64,000 nucleotides of DNA. Source: Selaginella tamariscina. Taxonomy: Eukaryota > Streptophyta > Lycopodiopsida > Selaginellales > Selaginellaceae. The notes under the pieces were generated by a model. The model had not been told where the DNA came from. It did not search any database and saw only the letters and a program-made list of their open reading frames with translations. The position numbers and the translations under genes were made by a program. The stretch covers positions 1,571,106-1,635,105 of the forward strand of contig PUQB01000005.1 of the NCBI GenBank assembly GCA_003024785.1, given 5' to 3'. Below are positions 42,331-53,872 of the stretch, piece after piece; the stretch's first letter is position 1; every line of letters starts with the position of its first letter.

Positions 42331-44665
42331 CTAACTTAATTGGACGCATTGTGAAACATTTTAAATTGGTAGTTACAGATATTTATTATTAATAGTAGAT
42401 TATAAAAGTTTCACAATTGTTGTATATGACAGATGATTTATTTGACGCTTTAAAATGTCCTTGGGAACAATAAAAGTAGGTGCTCATCAAAATTAAACTT
42501 TAACTATTGCATAAATCAAGTTAATCGTTGAATGGAGGGTTGATGTTTCTGAATTATGCAAATATGTATTTATCACTCATATGCATGATATATATACAAC
42601 ACACACACACATAGACACATGCATATGCAGTGCAAACGTAAAAACAGATTGTGTGTGTGTGTGGGGGGGAGGGGGGGGGGACAACACAAACATGTGTGGA
42701 TAACCAGGAAAGAATGGTTCAGCGTCGTGGTCGAGGCACATGGTGGAAAGCATGGAGAGATGATATCTGCTTCTTTCAAGCTGGTTTTGTGTGTGGGCTT
42801 GCGTGTGTCACGTGCGTGTGTGTGATGTATATCCCCCATTTCATTGTTATATTTCCTCTTAAGATATAAATAAATGTCTTATATATAGAGAGAGAGAGAC
42901 ACACACACACACATTTTTATGGAGCCCAAGTACTTTACCAAGGTACATACAATTTAGTTTAACCTTTATCTTATAATCAATTTTTAATATTTTGTATTGT
43001 GCCATTTAGATATAACAAGGGAAATAAAAAGAACATCAAGTTGTGCATGAAGATCAAGATGCTTATGATAAATAATACATAAACCTAAAATGACACATAA
43101 AGATTAGATTCTAACCTTTTCTTTCTATAAAAAGTTACAGTTATATCAAACAGAAGGTTTTTAACAACATCACTATAAAGTTTAATTTTTTCCATAATTA
43201 AATATTAAAAGATTGAAAGGAAAATTTCATGACGCATGTCATTGTACATAAAATTACTAAAATATTCATTATTCATAATAATTTATTAAAATAAATATTT
43301 TCATATTCAAAGTAGAATTATCAAAATTGAATCGGGTATATATATATATATATAGTATTTAATAAAATGTTCTGTGTATGTATACACAAACAGCCACATA
43401 TACACGTGTGTGCATTGTATGTGGGCAATATAATATATATATATATATATATAAAAGCATTCATACAAGTACATAGCGTGTGTGTATTAAAAGCCAGTTG
43501 TTTACACCTATGTGTACATATAAAGAATGCATTACCTTTTTAAGTTTAAAAGGTTTGGAACACCAAAATATAAATTTCCCTAATTTCTTTAGGGTAACTC
43601 AGTAGAGAAATTTGAAATGTTAACCTTTCAAATTAAAACTTTCACATTGAAACACTATTATTAATGTTAATAATATATTAGAAGACTCACATGTTAACCT
43701 TTCAAGTTAAAACATTCACATTTAAACACTATATATTAAAAGACTATTAATGTTAATAATACACTAATTAAAAATATTAAAAAACAATTCCATACCAAAT
43801 CTCAATCGTACTCACGTGTTCTCACAGAGGGGTATATATATATACATACACAAGGTATATGTCAAAACAACTTATGTTATACATTTACATTTTTAGTATT
43901 AACTTCATGATATTTTTAATCTTTAACACACTTGTTAAAATTTCTGTATGCAGCTATAAGAACATGTATATGTACGTATCCATCAAGAGCTTGTTCTCTA
44001 CGTGCAGCGTTACTCAACACGTATTGTTCAGTTATATATTTCACCAGCAAGTCAACGGTCCAGATTGTATATATGCTTATACACATGTATATATATAATA
44101 TAGAAGACATTTAGTTTTATCTTAAGAAAAAATATAACAATGAAATGGGGGATATACATCACACACACATGCACGCACACACACAAAACCAGCTTGAAAG
44201 AAGCAGATATCATCTCTCCATGCTTTCTATTGACCACGACGTTGAACCATCTTCCACGGTTATCCCCACGTGTTTGTGTTATCCCCATATATATATGTGT
44301 GTGTGTTTTACATTTGCACTGCGATGCATATGCCTGTGTGTGTGTGTATGTTGTATATATATATATCATGCGTATGAGTGATAAATACATATTTGCATAA
44401 TTAATAAACATCAACCCTAGCTTGCTTTATGCAATACTTAAAGTTAAATTTTGATGCGCGCCCACTTTTATTGTTCCCAAGGACATTTTGAAGCCTCAGA
44501 TAAATTGTTTGTCATATACAACAATTGTGAAAATTTTAAAATCTACTAAAATAAATATGTGAAATAATAAATATGTTACCTGCAATTCATAATGTTTCAA
44601 CGTGTGTGTAATTAAGCCAGTGTTCAGTTGCCTTGTACCTTAATGGTGAAGCGATAGTCCTGTAA
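42285..44665. repeat. Large imperfect palindrome (arms about 0.55-0.6 kb)
   Basis: The left arm, about 42,285-42,885, is the inverted complement of about 44,665-44,110. Shared landmarks on opposite strands include the aacaattgttgtatatgaca block, tatgcaaatatgtatttatc, an agcagatatcatctctccat block and the aatgggggatatacatc end. The arm tips carry tRNA-Thr relics. The 1.2-kb spacer contains a partial 5' block of the composite unit (43,080-43,610) and two direct copies of a catgttaacctttcaa motif near 43,620 and 43,690. Confidence 0.8.
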
Positions 44666-44695
44666 ACTGGAGGTCTGGAGTTTAATTATTGATGT
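44630..44695 (+). pseudogene. Degenerate tRNA-Thr in the inverted composite unit
   Basis: gccttgtaccttaatggtga resembles the 5' half of the tRNA, and gcgatagtcctgtaaactgg its anticodon arm; the T-arm and acceptor 3' strand are lost (tttaattattgatg), as in the relic at 36,778. These two relics share the same damage, so unit B and the inverted unit descend from an already broken copy. Confidence 0.7.
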
Positions 44696-44846
44696 ACGTA
44701 TATGTATGAAATTAAAACTACATTTCATTATATTATTTTCTTGGTACTTCTCTGTTATACACATATATTGAGTTAATTTACTTCATATAATTCTATTTTA
44801 TTTAAATATTCTCTATTGAGTTCAAAGTTTCTTACACATTATAAAT

Positions 44847-45784
44847 TTAATCTTTCTTTTCTACCTTGCTTTTTGTAATATGAACCATAAGTAAAGTTCC
44901 TTTTGCATCCGTTGCATTTATACCTGGGACTGTTTAGATTGCCAAAGTTAAAGTCATAAAATCTTGTTTCTCACAACGTGGGCACACGTCCTAGTCTGGC
45001 AAATTGGCATGTATCTCCTGGCACCTCTTTTCATGCTCTGGGTCTCTCACCCTTCTGCTCTTTGATTTTCTCTTAGGCACTTCTTCCCCTTCTCTCTTGC
45101 GCTTCCCCAGTAAATATTCATCATTCTGTACAGTTTCTTCTCCATGAGATTCTTGCACCACATGTTCTTCTTCTTTAGTAGCTAAATCGGCTAAGTCATA
45201 ATCCTTTCCATAATCCTGTTCCCAGTACTTCCCGATGTTTAATTCTTCTTCATCACTCTCTCTATCATCGTCATCATCGTCTTCTGAATCTGTATCATCA
45301 TCGTCATCTTCAAGTTTGTATCATCATCATCATCTTTTGAGTCATTGTCACTGCTGCAATCCTCTTCCTCCATATCAGATTCCCAATCCGAGTATTCTTC
45401 TATAACCTCTTCAAATTTCGATACTTCTTCCTCTTCCTCGAGCTGAACAGAGTCTTCGTGGCCCTCATGTTGTGCTTCTTCTGGCTGTGGACCTTGTTTG
45501 ATCTTGCTTAAATAATTGTTAGATACTGAATTAAACTCGCTTGTGTTCTTCTTTGTAACAGGCTCTTGCTTAATACAATTGTTTAGTACTGCAGTGTTGA
45601 TTTTTGGTGATTCTTCCTTGGGATCGGCTACATACTTGTTGGGAGCATAGCTGGCTACATACTTGTTAGGAGCATAGCTGGAGATTGGATTAGAGATGGA
45701 GTCTAGCCCAAAGTAGCGCCTACTTGCTAGAATATCTTCTGGTTTGGCATACCACCAATCCCTGCCTTGCACAGCCGTCATCAT
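44847..45784 (-). CDS. Acidic protein with Dof-like zinc finger, inverted copy
   Basis: Best-preserved copy of the family. 45784-45239 is open and encodes MMTAVQGRDWWYAKPEDILA, an SYAPNKYVA segment present twice in a row, Lys/Pro-rich linkers and a very acidic region (QLEEEEEVSKFEE, then Asp runs). After frame slips in the Asp/Glu-rich microsatellite, the C-terminus continues (EEHVVQESHGEETVQ, KRKREGEE, RKSKSRR) to a finger with CPRC and, 19 residues on, CNGC: DFYDFNFGNLNSPRYKCNGC followed by KRNFTYGS. This matches the plant-specific Dof finger (CPRC, NNYNxxQPRxxCKxC, RYWTxGG), a DNA-binding domain for AAAG sites. An in-frame TAG and at least two slips lie before the finger. The N-terminal region is unknown. 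Could be a live gene if these are sequence errors. Confidence 0.55.
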
Positions 45785-46133
45785 TAAATAAATGTGGTTA
45801 CCCTAGAGAAATTAGGGAAATTTATATTTTGGTGTTCCAAAACCTTTTAAACTTAAAAAGGTAATGCATTCTTTGTCCGTGTACGCCCACACACACATAG
45901 GTGTAGATTGTTATGGGCAACTGCCTTTTAATATACACACGCTATGTACTTGTTTGAATGCTTATAGATATATATATATATGCCCACATACAGTGCACAC
46001 ACGTGTATATGTGGCTGTTTGTGTATGCTATTATATGTGTGTGTATCTAGTAAATATATGCAAACCTGTGAGATCTTGTTGTTTGTGTATGATACATAGA
46101 GAAAGACAAAAAAAAGACAGAACGTTTTATCTA

Positions 46134-46169
<36 letters not shown>

Positions 46170-46479
46170 TTATTTGTTAAATTCAAGTACAAGTCCCATA
46201 CTCCAGATTCAAGTTCTACCTTTGAATATGAAAATATTTATTTTAATAAATAATTACGAATAATGAATATTTTAATAATCCTACATAGGATGACATACAC
46301 CGTGAAATTTTCCTTACATACCATAATATTTATTTTCAATCTTTATTTCTTTCAATAATTAAATATGAATAAAAATAAACTTTATCTGCTGTTTGATAAT
46401 GAACACATCTTATGTGCCATTTTAAGTTTATGTATTATTTATCATAAGTAACCAGCATATGATTGACCTCCCCTCCCTA

Positions 46480-47135
46480 CTCAATTCACGAAAAGGTTAT
46501 TCCCGTTTCTTATTTAAATTTTAAAATATTTCTATATTAACAAATTGAAAATAAAATCTTAAATATGAAAGCATGGCATATGTCCCTCACACATTAAAGA
46601 GGCTAAAGAAATTGAATTTGATACAATTAGTGATATCATTTATAAGGATTTAATAATTTTTCATTTATTTAAAATGCTTTGGGTAATTATTAAATATTTG
46701 GTCAGGATTCCCTCGCACATTAAAGAGACTAAAGAAGAGGTTGTATTTGATACAATTTTTATAAGGAATTAGTAATCTTTTATTTATTTAAAATGTTTTG
46801 GGTACTTATTAAATATTTTGTTTGAAAAGACAAACTAAGGCACAATTAGTGACGAAAGTTCAATATTATTTTGCATATCCTTGTATGAATATATAATAGA
46901 AGGAAACAACTTGGTGGACCTACATATGTTAAACACGTAATAAACAGGGGTAACACACACACACACACACACACGTGTCACGTATGGACCAAAACGTGTA
47001 TTTATATATGTATATATATATATGCTGCGTTACATTTCAAAAACGGGTAATGTGAAAGTAAAAGGCTTTTTACCTGTAAGTGTGATTATCCTGTGAAATA
47101 TGACTATCGAATTCCCTTTAGCACGCAATGGTCAA
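46480..47135. repeat. Intergenic with a roughly 125-bp tandem duplication
   Basis: 46,588-46,700 and 46,708-46,830 are direct repeats: both run from cacattaaagag through gatacaatt and tttatttaaaatg to attaaatattt(g)gt. The remainder is AT-rich with a CA run at 46,954-46,974. No gene was seen. Confidence 0.7.
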
Positions 47136-50100
47136 CTAGTTCCAGCTGCATATCGGGCATTCGTCTTTTGAGCTCTTCACAAGCTGCAAAACAGTTTCAT
47201 ATTCAAAACCCTAAGTAAAGGAAAACATGTACGTGTCTATGTGTGTGTGAAGTTCGACTTACCTTCATAAAGCACTGCATACAGAACTTGTGATTGCATT
47301 CGAGTAGCACGAGATCCATAAAGTACTCTGCCACTTTATAAAATGAGAAATGACACACACACACACACACACACACACAGAGCCTCACCGAAGCAAATGC
47401 AGCAAGTGCCGTCCCGGTTAAGCTGGTAAACGTTTGCCTTTGGGATTTGAAAGCCGTTCGAAAAGGGCACAGGAGCTCCAGGAGCACTGGACATAAAAGT
47501 CGTAACAGTGGATATATGTACGACTATATACATAGATCCATATATGCATTGTATATCTCTTACCAGGCTGAACGTAGCTATATAAGTACCCACGCACACA
47601 CGCACATATATATGCACGTACTCACTCTCTCTCTCTCTCTCTCACCAAGTATGTGGTTCTGATGAATGAAAGTCCATAGCAGCTCCAGGAACACTGCAAG
47701 GAAAATCGTCTAAGTACACGCATGATCACTTTTCTCTGCATATATAGACACTACGGTGTCTCGCATACCTGGGACTTAGTGCTGTCGAACGGACATCCAT
47801 GAACGGAGCCCCAGAAACACTGCAACCAGAGTTAATAAACACACGTAGACACACACACAATGTATATACACGTATAGATGCGTGTATGCATATGTATGTG
47901 GTCTCATCTCACACGCACTCACCAGGAACGTGGTGGTGTTGAATGAACGTCTCTCGACGGAGCTCCGGGAAGACTGCATAAACTGACATAAGGACACATG
48001 TATACATGTATGTATGTATGCTTTGTATGTCCTAAACCATAAACACACCCCCCCCTCTCTCTCTATATATAGAAACACACACACACACCAGGGACGTGGT
48101 GCTGGTGAATGAACGTCCATCATATAGTCGTCCAGGAACGCTGATGGATCCGGCTGGTCTTATGAAATCCTGCAAGAATCGAAATTAAAAGAATTCTAAT
48201 AGTAAATGTAAAATATATTTCTATATGTGGTATAATAGCAACAGATGTTAAAAGCAATACATACTTATGCTATTATACCTGGTGGTGACCGAATTTCCAT
48301 CATATAATTGTCCAGAAACGCTGATGGATCCGTCTGAAAATTTTGCACACCTTGAAAAAAAAAAGAACGTTCAATGTAGTATTTCTAGTCCAAGATGACA
48401 TTAAGATACAAATATGTTTAGTTTGTGTATGATAGTACTTATATTTGGGATTACTAATCAATGACAGCGTACATTACCATTTTTCAGATATATATATAAT
48501 TAATTATTACGCTATATATCAATCTTCTGTTTATGTACGAATATCCATTCTAATCGCGTACTCACATGCACACATCTTACCATTTCTCTGTTGTGGAGGT
48601 GGTGAATGCACGTCCATCATATAGTTATTCACGAAGGCTGATGAATCCGGCTGGATATTCTGCAATCCTGTAAAAAGAAAGAAACAAGAGATTGTTATCT
48701 CAGGCTACGCAAACTATGTAAAAACAGCTTCATATTAATGCAAAACACTAATATATCAGTGTTTAGTACAACGCATAATATCCCTTGACAACATCCCCAC
48801 GCAAACCCGCGAACACACGCACGCATGCATGCCTTTACCATTTTTTGGTCGTGGTGGTGAACGAACGTCCATTATGTCCAGAAAGGCTGAGGGATCCCGC
48901 TGGATATTCTGCAATCCTGTATATAAATGACACACAGACCTTAAGTCCTGGCTGCACCAAACAATTTGCCTACTTATGATGTTTCCTACACTCTTTTGCC
49001 CGTGTTCGACGTGCAGCGCATCGCAGGGAAACCCATACCCCGGGATGGAAACCCACACTGAGGTCCAGTGGACGGATTTTATCATTCTAAAGTGTAATAT
49101 TTATACTAGACATTGATGCAGAAAATCACACACACACCGTAGTATAAACCTCTGTTTTTCAAGTTGACAGTAAGCAAAGCGGCGGCAGCAGCCTCGGCCT
49201 CGGCTCTAGCACGGAGATGAATCTGAGCCATCCGCATTTCCATCTCTACCATTCGTTCCTCCTCTTTCAATCTTCTTTCAGCATCACTTCCTATGAGGCT
49301 CGGCACTATACAGCAAATATAAAAATTGAGATGTACATATGTAAATTAATTTAACTTTAGGCGATCAAATCATCTCCCGGAGCAGTGTGTAGAACGCTAA
49401 TGAATATGTAATTAATTGTTGTTTTTTTCTTGTGAGCGTGTGCGTGGTTTGTGCGTGTGTGTGTATATTTAAAGAAACCGAAAGAACCTTTTGGCTGGTC
49501 ATTGGCATGAAACAGTTTCTCCAGGTCCTGCTGCTTCCTGTGTTAAAACAAATTAATTATAACTTGATAAAAGACTATATGGAAGAATGTCATATAGCTA
49601 TTATTATTTTAAATTCTTTGAATTACCTGGGAAGAGGCTTAGACTTCTCACGATATGGTTTGACAAGAACTCGAGCACCGCAACATGATGAGGATTACCT
49701 TTAGAAAATGTATACTCATTAACCGAGAGAGAGAGAGAGAGAGAAGGGAGAGACAAAGAGATGGGAGTGACGGGAGAGGAGAGAGAAAGAGAGAGAAGGG
49801 AGTGACGAGAGAGAGAGAGGAGATGAGAGAGAGAACCTTCGGCTAAGACCAGTCTGGCCGTCTCTGTATACACGAATGTAACGAAGCCAAACATCCGCCG
49901 GTGTTGAGTCGGGATTCTTACGTCTTGGACTGGACCGTAGGCACTGAGTAGAAAAGACATATTATTCGTAGGATATGTAACTCAACTATGTAATATAATC
50001 TAGTCATAATTAGGTATACGGGACGTAAGATTGACACTTAACACACATGCACATATATACTTTATAATATACAGACGAAAACAGATAATGTCATGTATGT

Positions 50101-51537
50101 AGTAAACTTATAACTAATATGTAGTTATACGCAGAATTACTTTAACACAAAGGATGACAAATAATAGAAGTATTAGTTGTATTTTGTGCAGCGTATACAG
50201 ATCATAAACATTACACAACGTTAGATCTTATAGTAAAACTACAGAATAAGAGCACTAATTAAATTTATACTTCTGCATAACACAGTCAGAATATACCTGT
50301 ACATAGTATTCTAAGATAAATAGTTAACTATGCAAATGAACTTGCCTGAAGTGCGTGGTTACGTCTTCCTCATTGAAGTTACTGTCGGGTGGAAAAGTGA
50401 GGTAGATTTGCCTTGAACAACCGCTATAGAAGTTATCAGCATCAAACTCTGCCTTGTGAACAAAGTACTTATGGACATCATCTGCAAGCATGAGAGCATG
50501 CTGACCATGTGGCCTAATATATCAAGAAAAATGTCAGGAATGCTATAATAGATTATACTGCACTCCCTTCTGTATCTGTCTGTGTGCTTCGTGTGTGCGT
50601 GTGTGTGTGTAATGTTTACAATCTAAGTTTTAAACCTAAGAATAAATGCAAGAAAGAGACGGATCCACGACTTGAGACGTATAGAAGAAGGCAATACCAG
50701 TCATAGAAACATGCACGTAGACAGACAGACAAAAATTATACTAAATTATGTCTGACTCGATCCATGTCATAAAAATATATAATTTATATATGTTGAAGCA
50801 GTGTGGTATCTCAAATAAAAAACTTGCCTTTCAGCAAGAGATACGAGTCGTCCGGAAAGCCGGGAGAGAAGCTTAGATAATCCGTATCCGTTCTTGCCGT
50901 AAGCATCCGAATCCAGTCGCTTCCCAAATCTTTCATAATAGAGCTGCGGAAGAGTGGAAATTGAAATGGGTATCCCTTTGCGGGACCGAAGAAGCTCCAG
51001 CAGCTCCATTTCTAGCTCCTCAATCGAGAAAGCTTCCTCCTTTACGGTCCCATTCTTGCATAATCCCATGTTATCGGACAAGAACCGCTTCTCAGGATCT
51101 CGCTTCTCGGCATTGGACCAGAAGCGCTTTTCGGACTCGCGCTTTTCGTTCCCAGACAAGAAGCGCTTATCGGACTCAGCGAAGCGCTTGTCGGATTCGG
51201 TCAAGAAGCGCTTATCTTTTTCGAGATCGAACAAGAAACGCATCTCGGACTCGCGCTTCTCGGACAGCTTACCGGATTGAGGCAGACTCTTGTCGGACTC
51301 GTTCTTGGCAAATGGAGGAGGATTTTCGCGATCGGAGACGAGGCGCTGCTCCATAGGAAGATCGATCTGCTTCTTGGCGCTAGAAATGGCGGATTTGAGC
51401 TCGGAATCCGTGGTGAATGCAAGATCGAACATGTCCGTATCGTGAAGGAGGAGATAGCCCATGATCCGTGTGACATTGTCGGGCTCCATGGATTTGACGC
51501 GGGCGAATACCATCTGCGTCGCCTCGCAAGAATCCAT
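47136..51537 (-). CDS. LOTUS/RRM RNA-binding protein (AtC3H46-like) with short-exon array and C-terminal RING
   Basis: Exon 1 (51537-50828) starts MDSCEATQMVFARVKSMEPD like plant C3H46/53 proteins, has a KRF-rich repeat (aa 92-155) and a LOTUS/OST-HTH domain (aa 170-237; LLRSRKGIPISISTLPQLYY). Exons 50513-50346, 49943-49837 and 49698-49627 add SRQIYLTFP and an RRM (FGPVQ-like AYGPVQDVRIP, RMFGFVTF). Exons 49537-49488 and 49305-49150 add linker and a Glu/Arg/Ala helix. Then come exon 49057-48990 and eight short exons: 48916-48839, 48667-48581, 48350-48279, 48169-48089, 47973-47923, 47819-47769, 47693-47646 and 47486-47389. The last carries CCIC; 47333-47263 (CNHKFCMQCF) and 47183-47136 (CPIC, stop) complete a C3HC4 RING. 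Introns 1 and 2 begin with GC. One base is missing in 49698-49627, and the 49057-48990 junction phase is unsolved. Likely role: RNA binding plus ubiquitin ligation. Confidence 0.75.
47646..48916 (-). repeat. Array of short homologous exons
   Basis: Seven exons of 48-87 bp, plus the 5' part of the RING exon at 47,486, encode variants of one module: LQNIQRDPSAFLDIMDVRSP, LQNIQPDSSAFVNNYMMDV, VQNFQTDPSAFLDNYMMEI, DPSAFLDDYMMDVHSP, FPGAPSRDVHSTPPRSW, VSGAPFMDVRSTAL and VPGAAMDFHSSEPHTW. Nucleotide similarity (cca/tcagcgttyctgga, atgatggacgttc) shows descent by tandem exon duplication. Intron lengths are about 100-200 bp and rich in CA/CT tracts. Confidence 0.8.
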
Positions 51538-51911
51538 CTTGGCTTGGCGGAGTGATCTTCCCCGAAACGAGAAAAATGAAACAAATGAACAATGCGTGTC
51601 CTCATTTATACCATTACGGCCCACGTCACGTCGGATTTGATATCCATTTTAAGTAAACGTGAATTTTAAAGTGTATAAAAGTTTACATTATACACGCCAT
51701 CTTGATGAAGGAACGTTTAAACTAGTATATTCTCTTTCACAAAATAACAATAAAATATCATAGATACTTCGTTAAATTATACTTAATTAAAATTAATACA
51801 ATTTCGACTCGTTATTGAAGATACACAACCCCTACAGAACTCATTAGAAAATAAAAAGAAAATACCATCTCTCATATGGTGTCCCTTTAAAAATCCAAAT
51901 AAATCAGCCCC
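51538..51911. other. Intergenic between the RNA-binding gene and EF-1alpha
   Basis: The right part of the RNA-binding gene promoter and the 3' UTR of the leftward EF-1alpha gene meet here. The two genes point the same way. Nothing else was recognised. Confidence 0.5.
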
Positions 51912-53369
51912 TCACTTCTTCTTGACGGCGGACTTGGTCAGCTTGGCACCCGAGGGATCCTTCTTCTCAACGGCCTTGATCACTCCCACGGCAACAGTCT
52001 GACGCATGTCACGCACCGCAAAACGCCCCAGAGGTGGGTACGCGGCAAACGTTTCCACAACCATGGGCTTGGTGGGAATCATCTTCACGAACCCAGCATC
52101 TCCGTTCTTGAGGAACTTAGGCTCATTCTCCAGCTCCTTACCAGAACGCCTGTCCACCTTGGTCATCAGCTCAGCAAACTTGACGGCAATGTGCGACGTG
52201 TGACAGTCGAGCACCGGCGTGTACCCGTTCCCGATCTGCCCCGGGTGGTTCATGATGATCACCTGAGCCGTGAAGTTGGCTGCCTCTTTCGCTGGGTCGT
52301 TCTTCGAGTCCGAGGCCACGAACCCACGCTTCAGATCCTTCACCGCACGTTCTTCACGTTGAAACCCACGTTGTCACCAGGGAGAGCCTCCGTCAGAGAC
52401 TCGTGGTGCATCTCCACGGACTTCACCTCAGTCGTCAGCCCTGTCGGCCCAAAAGTCACCACCGTACCCGGCTTCAGAACTCCAGTCTCCACACGTCCCA
52501 CTGGAACAGTTCCAATGCCTCCGATCTTGTACACGTCCTGCAGCGGCAGCCGGAGAGGCTTGTCGGATGGTCTCTTCGGCTCTTGCACCATGTCCAGGGC
52601 CTCCAGCAGAGTCGGACCCTTGTACCAGTCGAGGTTGGTCGACCTCTCGATCATGTTGTCTCCCTCGAATCCCGAGATAGGCACGAACGGGATCTTCTCG
52701 GGGTTGTAACCCACCTTCTTCAGGTACGAAGACACCTCCTTCACGATCTCGTCGTACCTTGCCTTGGAGTACTTGGGAGTCGTAGCATCCATCTGCAAGT
52801 ACCATTATTGAGCGTCTGTATACACAAGCTTGTAGAAAAAAGTCACAGTACCTTGTTACAGCAGCAGATCATCTGCCTCACACCGAGTGTGAAGGCAAGC
52901 AGAGCGTGCTCACGGGTCTGACCGTCCTTGGAGATACCGGCCTCGAAACCACCAGTGGTCGAGTCAATAATCAGAACGGCGCAATCGGCCTGTTTAAGAA
53001 GTTAATCAAAACTCCAACAACACACAACAAAAAGAGATGAGTACCTGAGACGTTCCAGTAATCATGTTCTTGATAAAGTCACGGTGACCGGGAGCATCAA
53101 TGACGGTGCAATAGTACTTGTTGGTCTCGAACTTCCACAGAGCGATATCGATGGTGATACCACGCTCGCGTTCGGCCTTGAGCTTGTCCAACACACCACG
53201 CGTACTTGAAAGACCTCTTGTTCATCTCAGCGGCCTCCTTCTCGAACCTCTCGATGGTACGCTTGTCGATTCCTCCCAGCTTGTAGATCAGGTGACCGGT
53301 GGTCGTCGACTTGCCTGAGTCGACATGTCCGATAACAACGATGTTGATGTGAGCCTTCTCCTTACCCAT
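51912..53369 (-). CDS. EF1A: Translation elongation factor EF-1alpha (eEF1A), leftward copy
   Basis: Exons 53369-53045, 52989-52852 and 52792-51912; the summed length, 1,344 bp, equals a 447-aa protein. GTPase that delivers aminoacyl-tRNA to the ribosomal A site in the cytosol. Seen: G1 GHVDSGKST, switch [19 protein letters not shown]3 DAPGH, beta-barrel domains 2 and 3 ([26 protein letters not shown]) and a KKK tail. A leader intron (53486-53375) separates a 5' UTR exon that carries a telo-box, as in plant EF1A genes. Two slips cancel in length: one extra base near 53,205 (GGTGTGTTGG where the sister reads GGGTGCTGG) and one lost G near 52,347. Since the protein is otherwise perfect and essential, sequence errors are more likely than decay. 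Confidence 0.93.
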
Positions 53370-53872
53370 CTTTCCTGTAGATCGAGAACGCCACACACAA
53401 AATTAGATACTTGGACAGATTTACACAGACATAGCGGCGTACACAGAAATTGCTTACAAATCTGAAGAAGGAAGCGGAGCGCCTACCTCAAAGACAAAGC
53501 CGAACCCTAGCCGTCTGAATAGGGTTTAGGTCACGGCAGGGGCAAATATATGGCTGCGGTTAAGGCGGTTTGGGGCTAGTTTAAACCCGTGATTTGTTCC
53601 AAAGGTCGTTAATTATTTCACGACAACAACTAACGACAACTAGTTCCAGACTCAGAATATTCTAATACTCCATATGAGTGTTTCACTCTCAAGCTTCTAA
53701 ACTTCAACGTGCATAAGATAAGGTGTATGTGACGAGGGAAAGTAAAAATGTAATTTATATGGCTCAGCTGGGGTTAATTTCATCCGCGAAACAGACGAGA
53801 CAAGCGGCGTGACTTGCGTATACCCTAACTTTCATCATAGCCACAGGAATCGAACCCTTAACTGTTCGGTTA
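53370..53872 (-). promoter_or_regulatory. 5' UTR intron and promoter of the leftward EF-1alpha gene
   Basis: Intron 53486-53375 (GTAGGC...CTACAG) ends five bases before the start codon. The leader exon contains aaaccctattcagacggctagggtt (split telo-box) around 53,505-53,530, directly comparable to the leader of the rightward copy. Further right there is AT-rich spacer to the HAD gene. Confidence 0.65.

Noticed and set aside
50954..51356. Plus-strand open frames of 108-131 codons rich in Ser and Arg
   Set aside because: Antisense to exon 1 of the RNA-binding gene, whose minus-strand frame matches a known family from its first residue.
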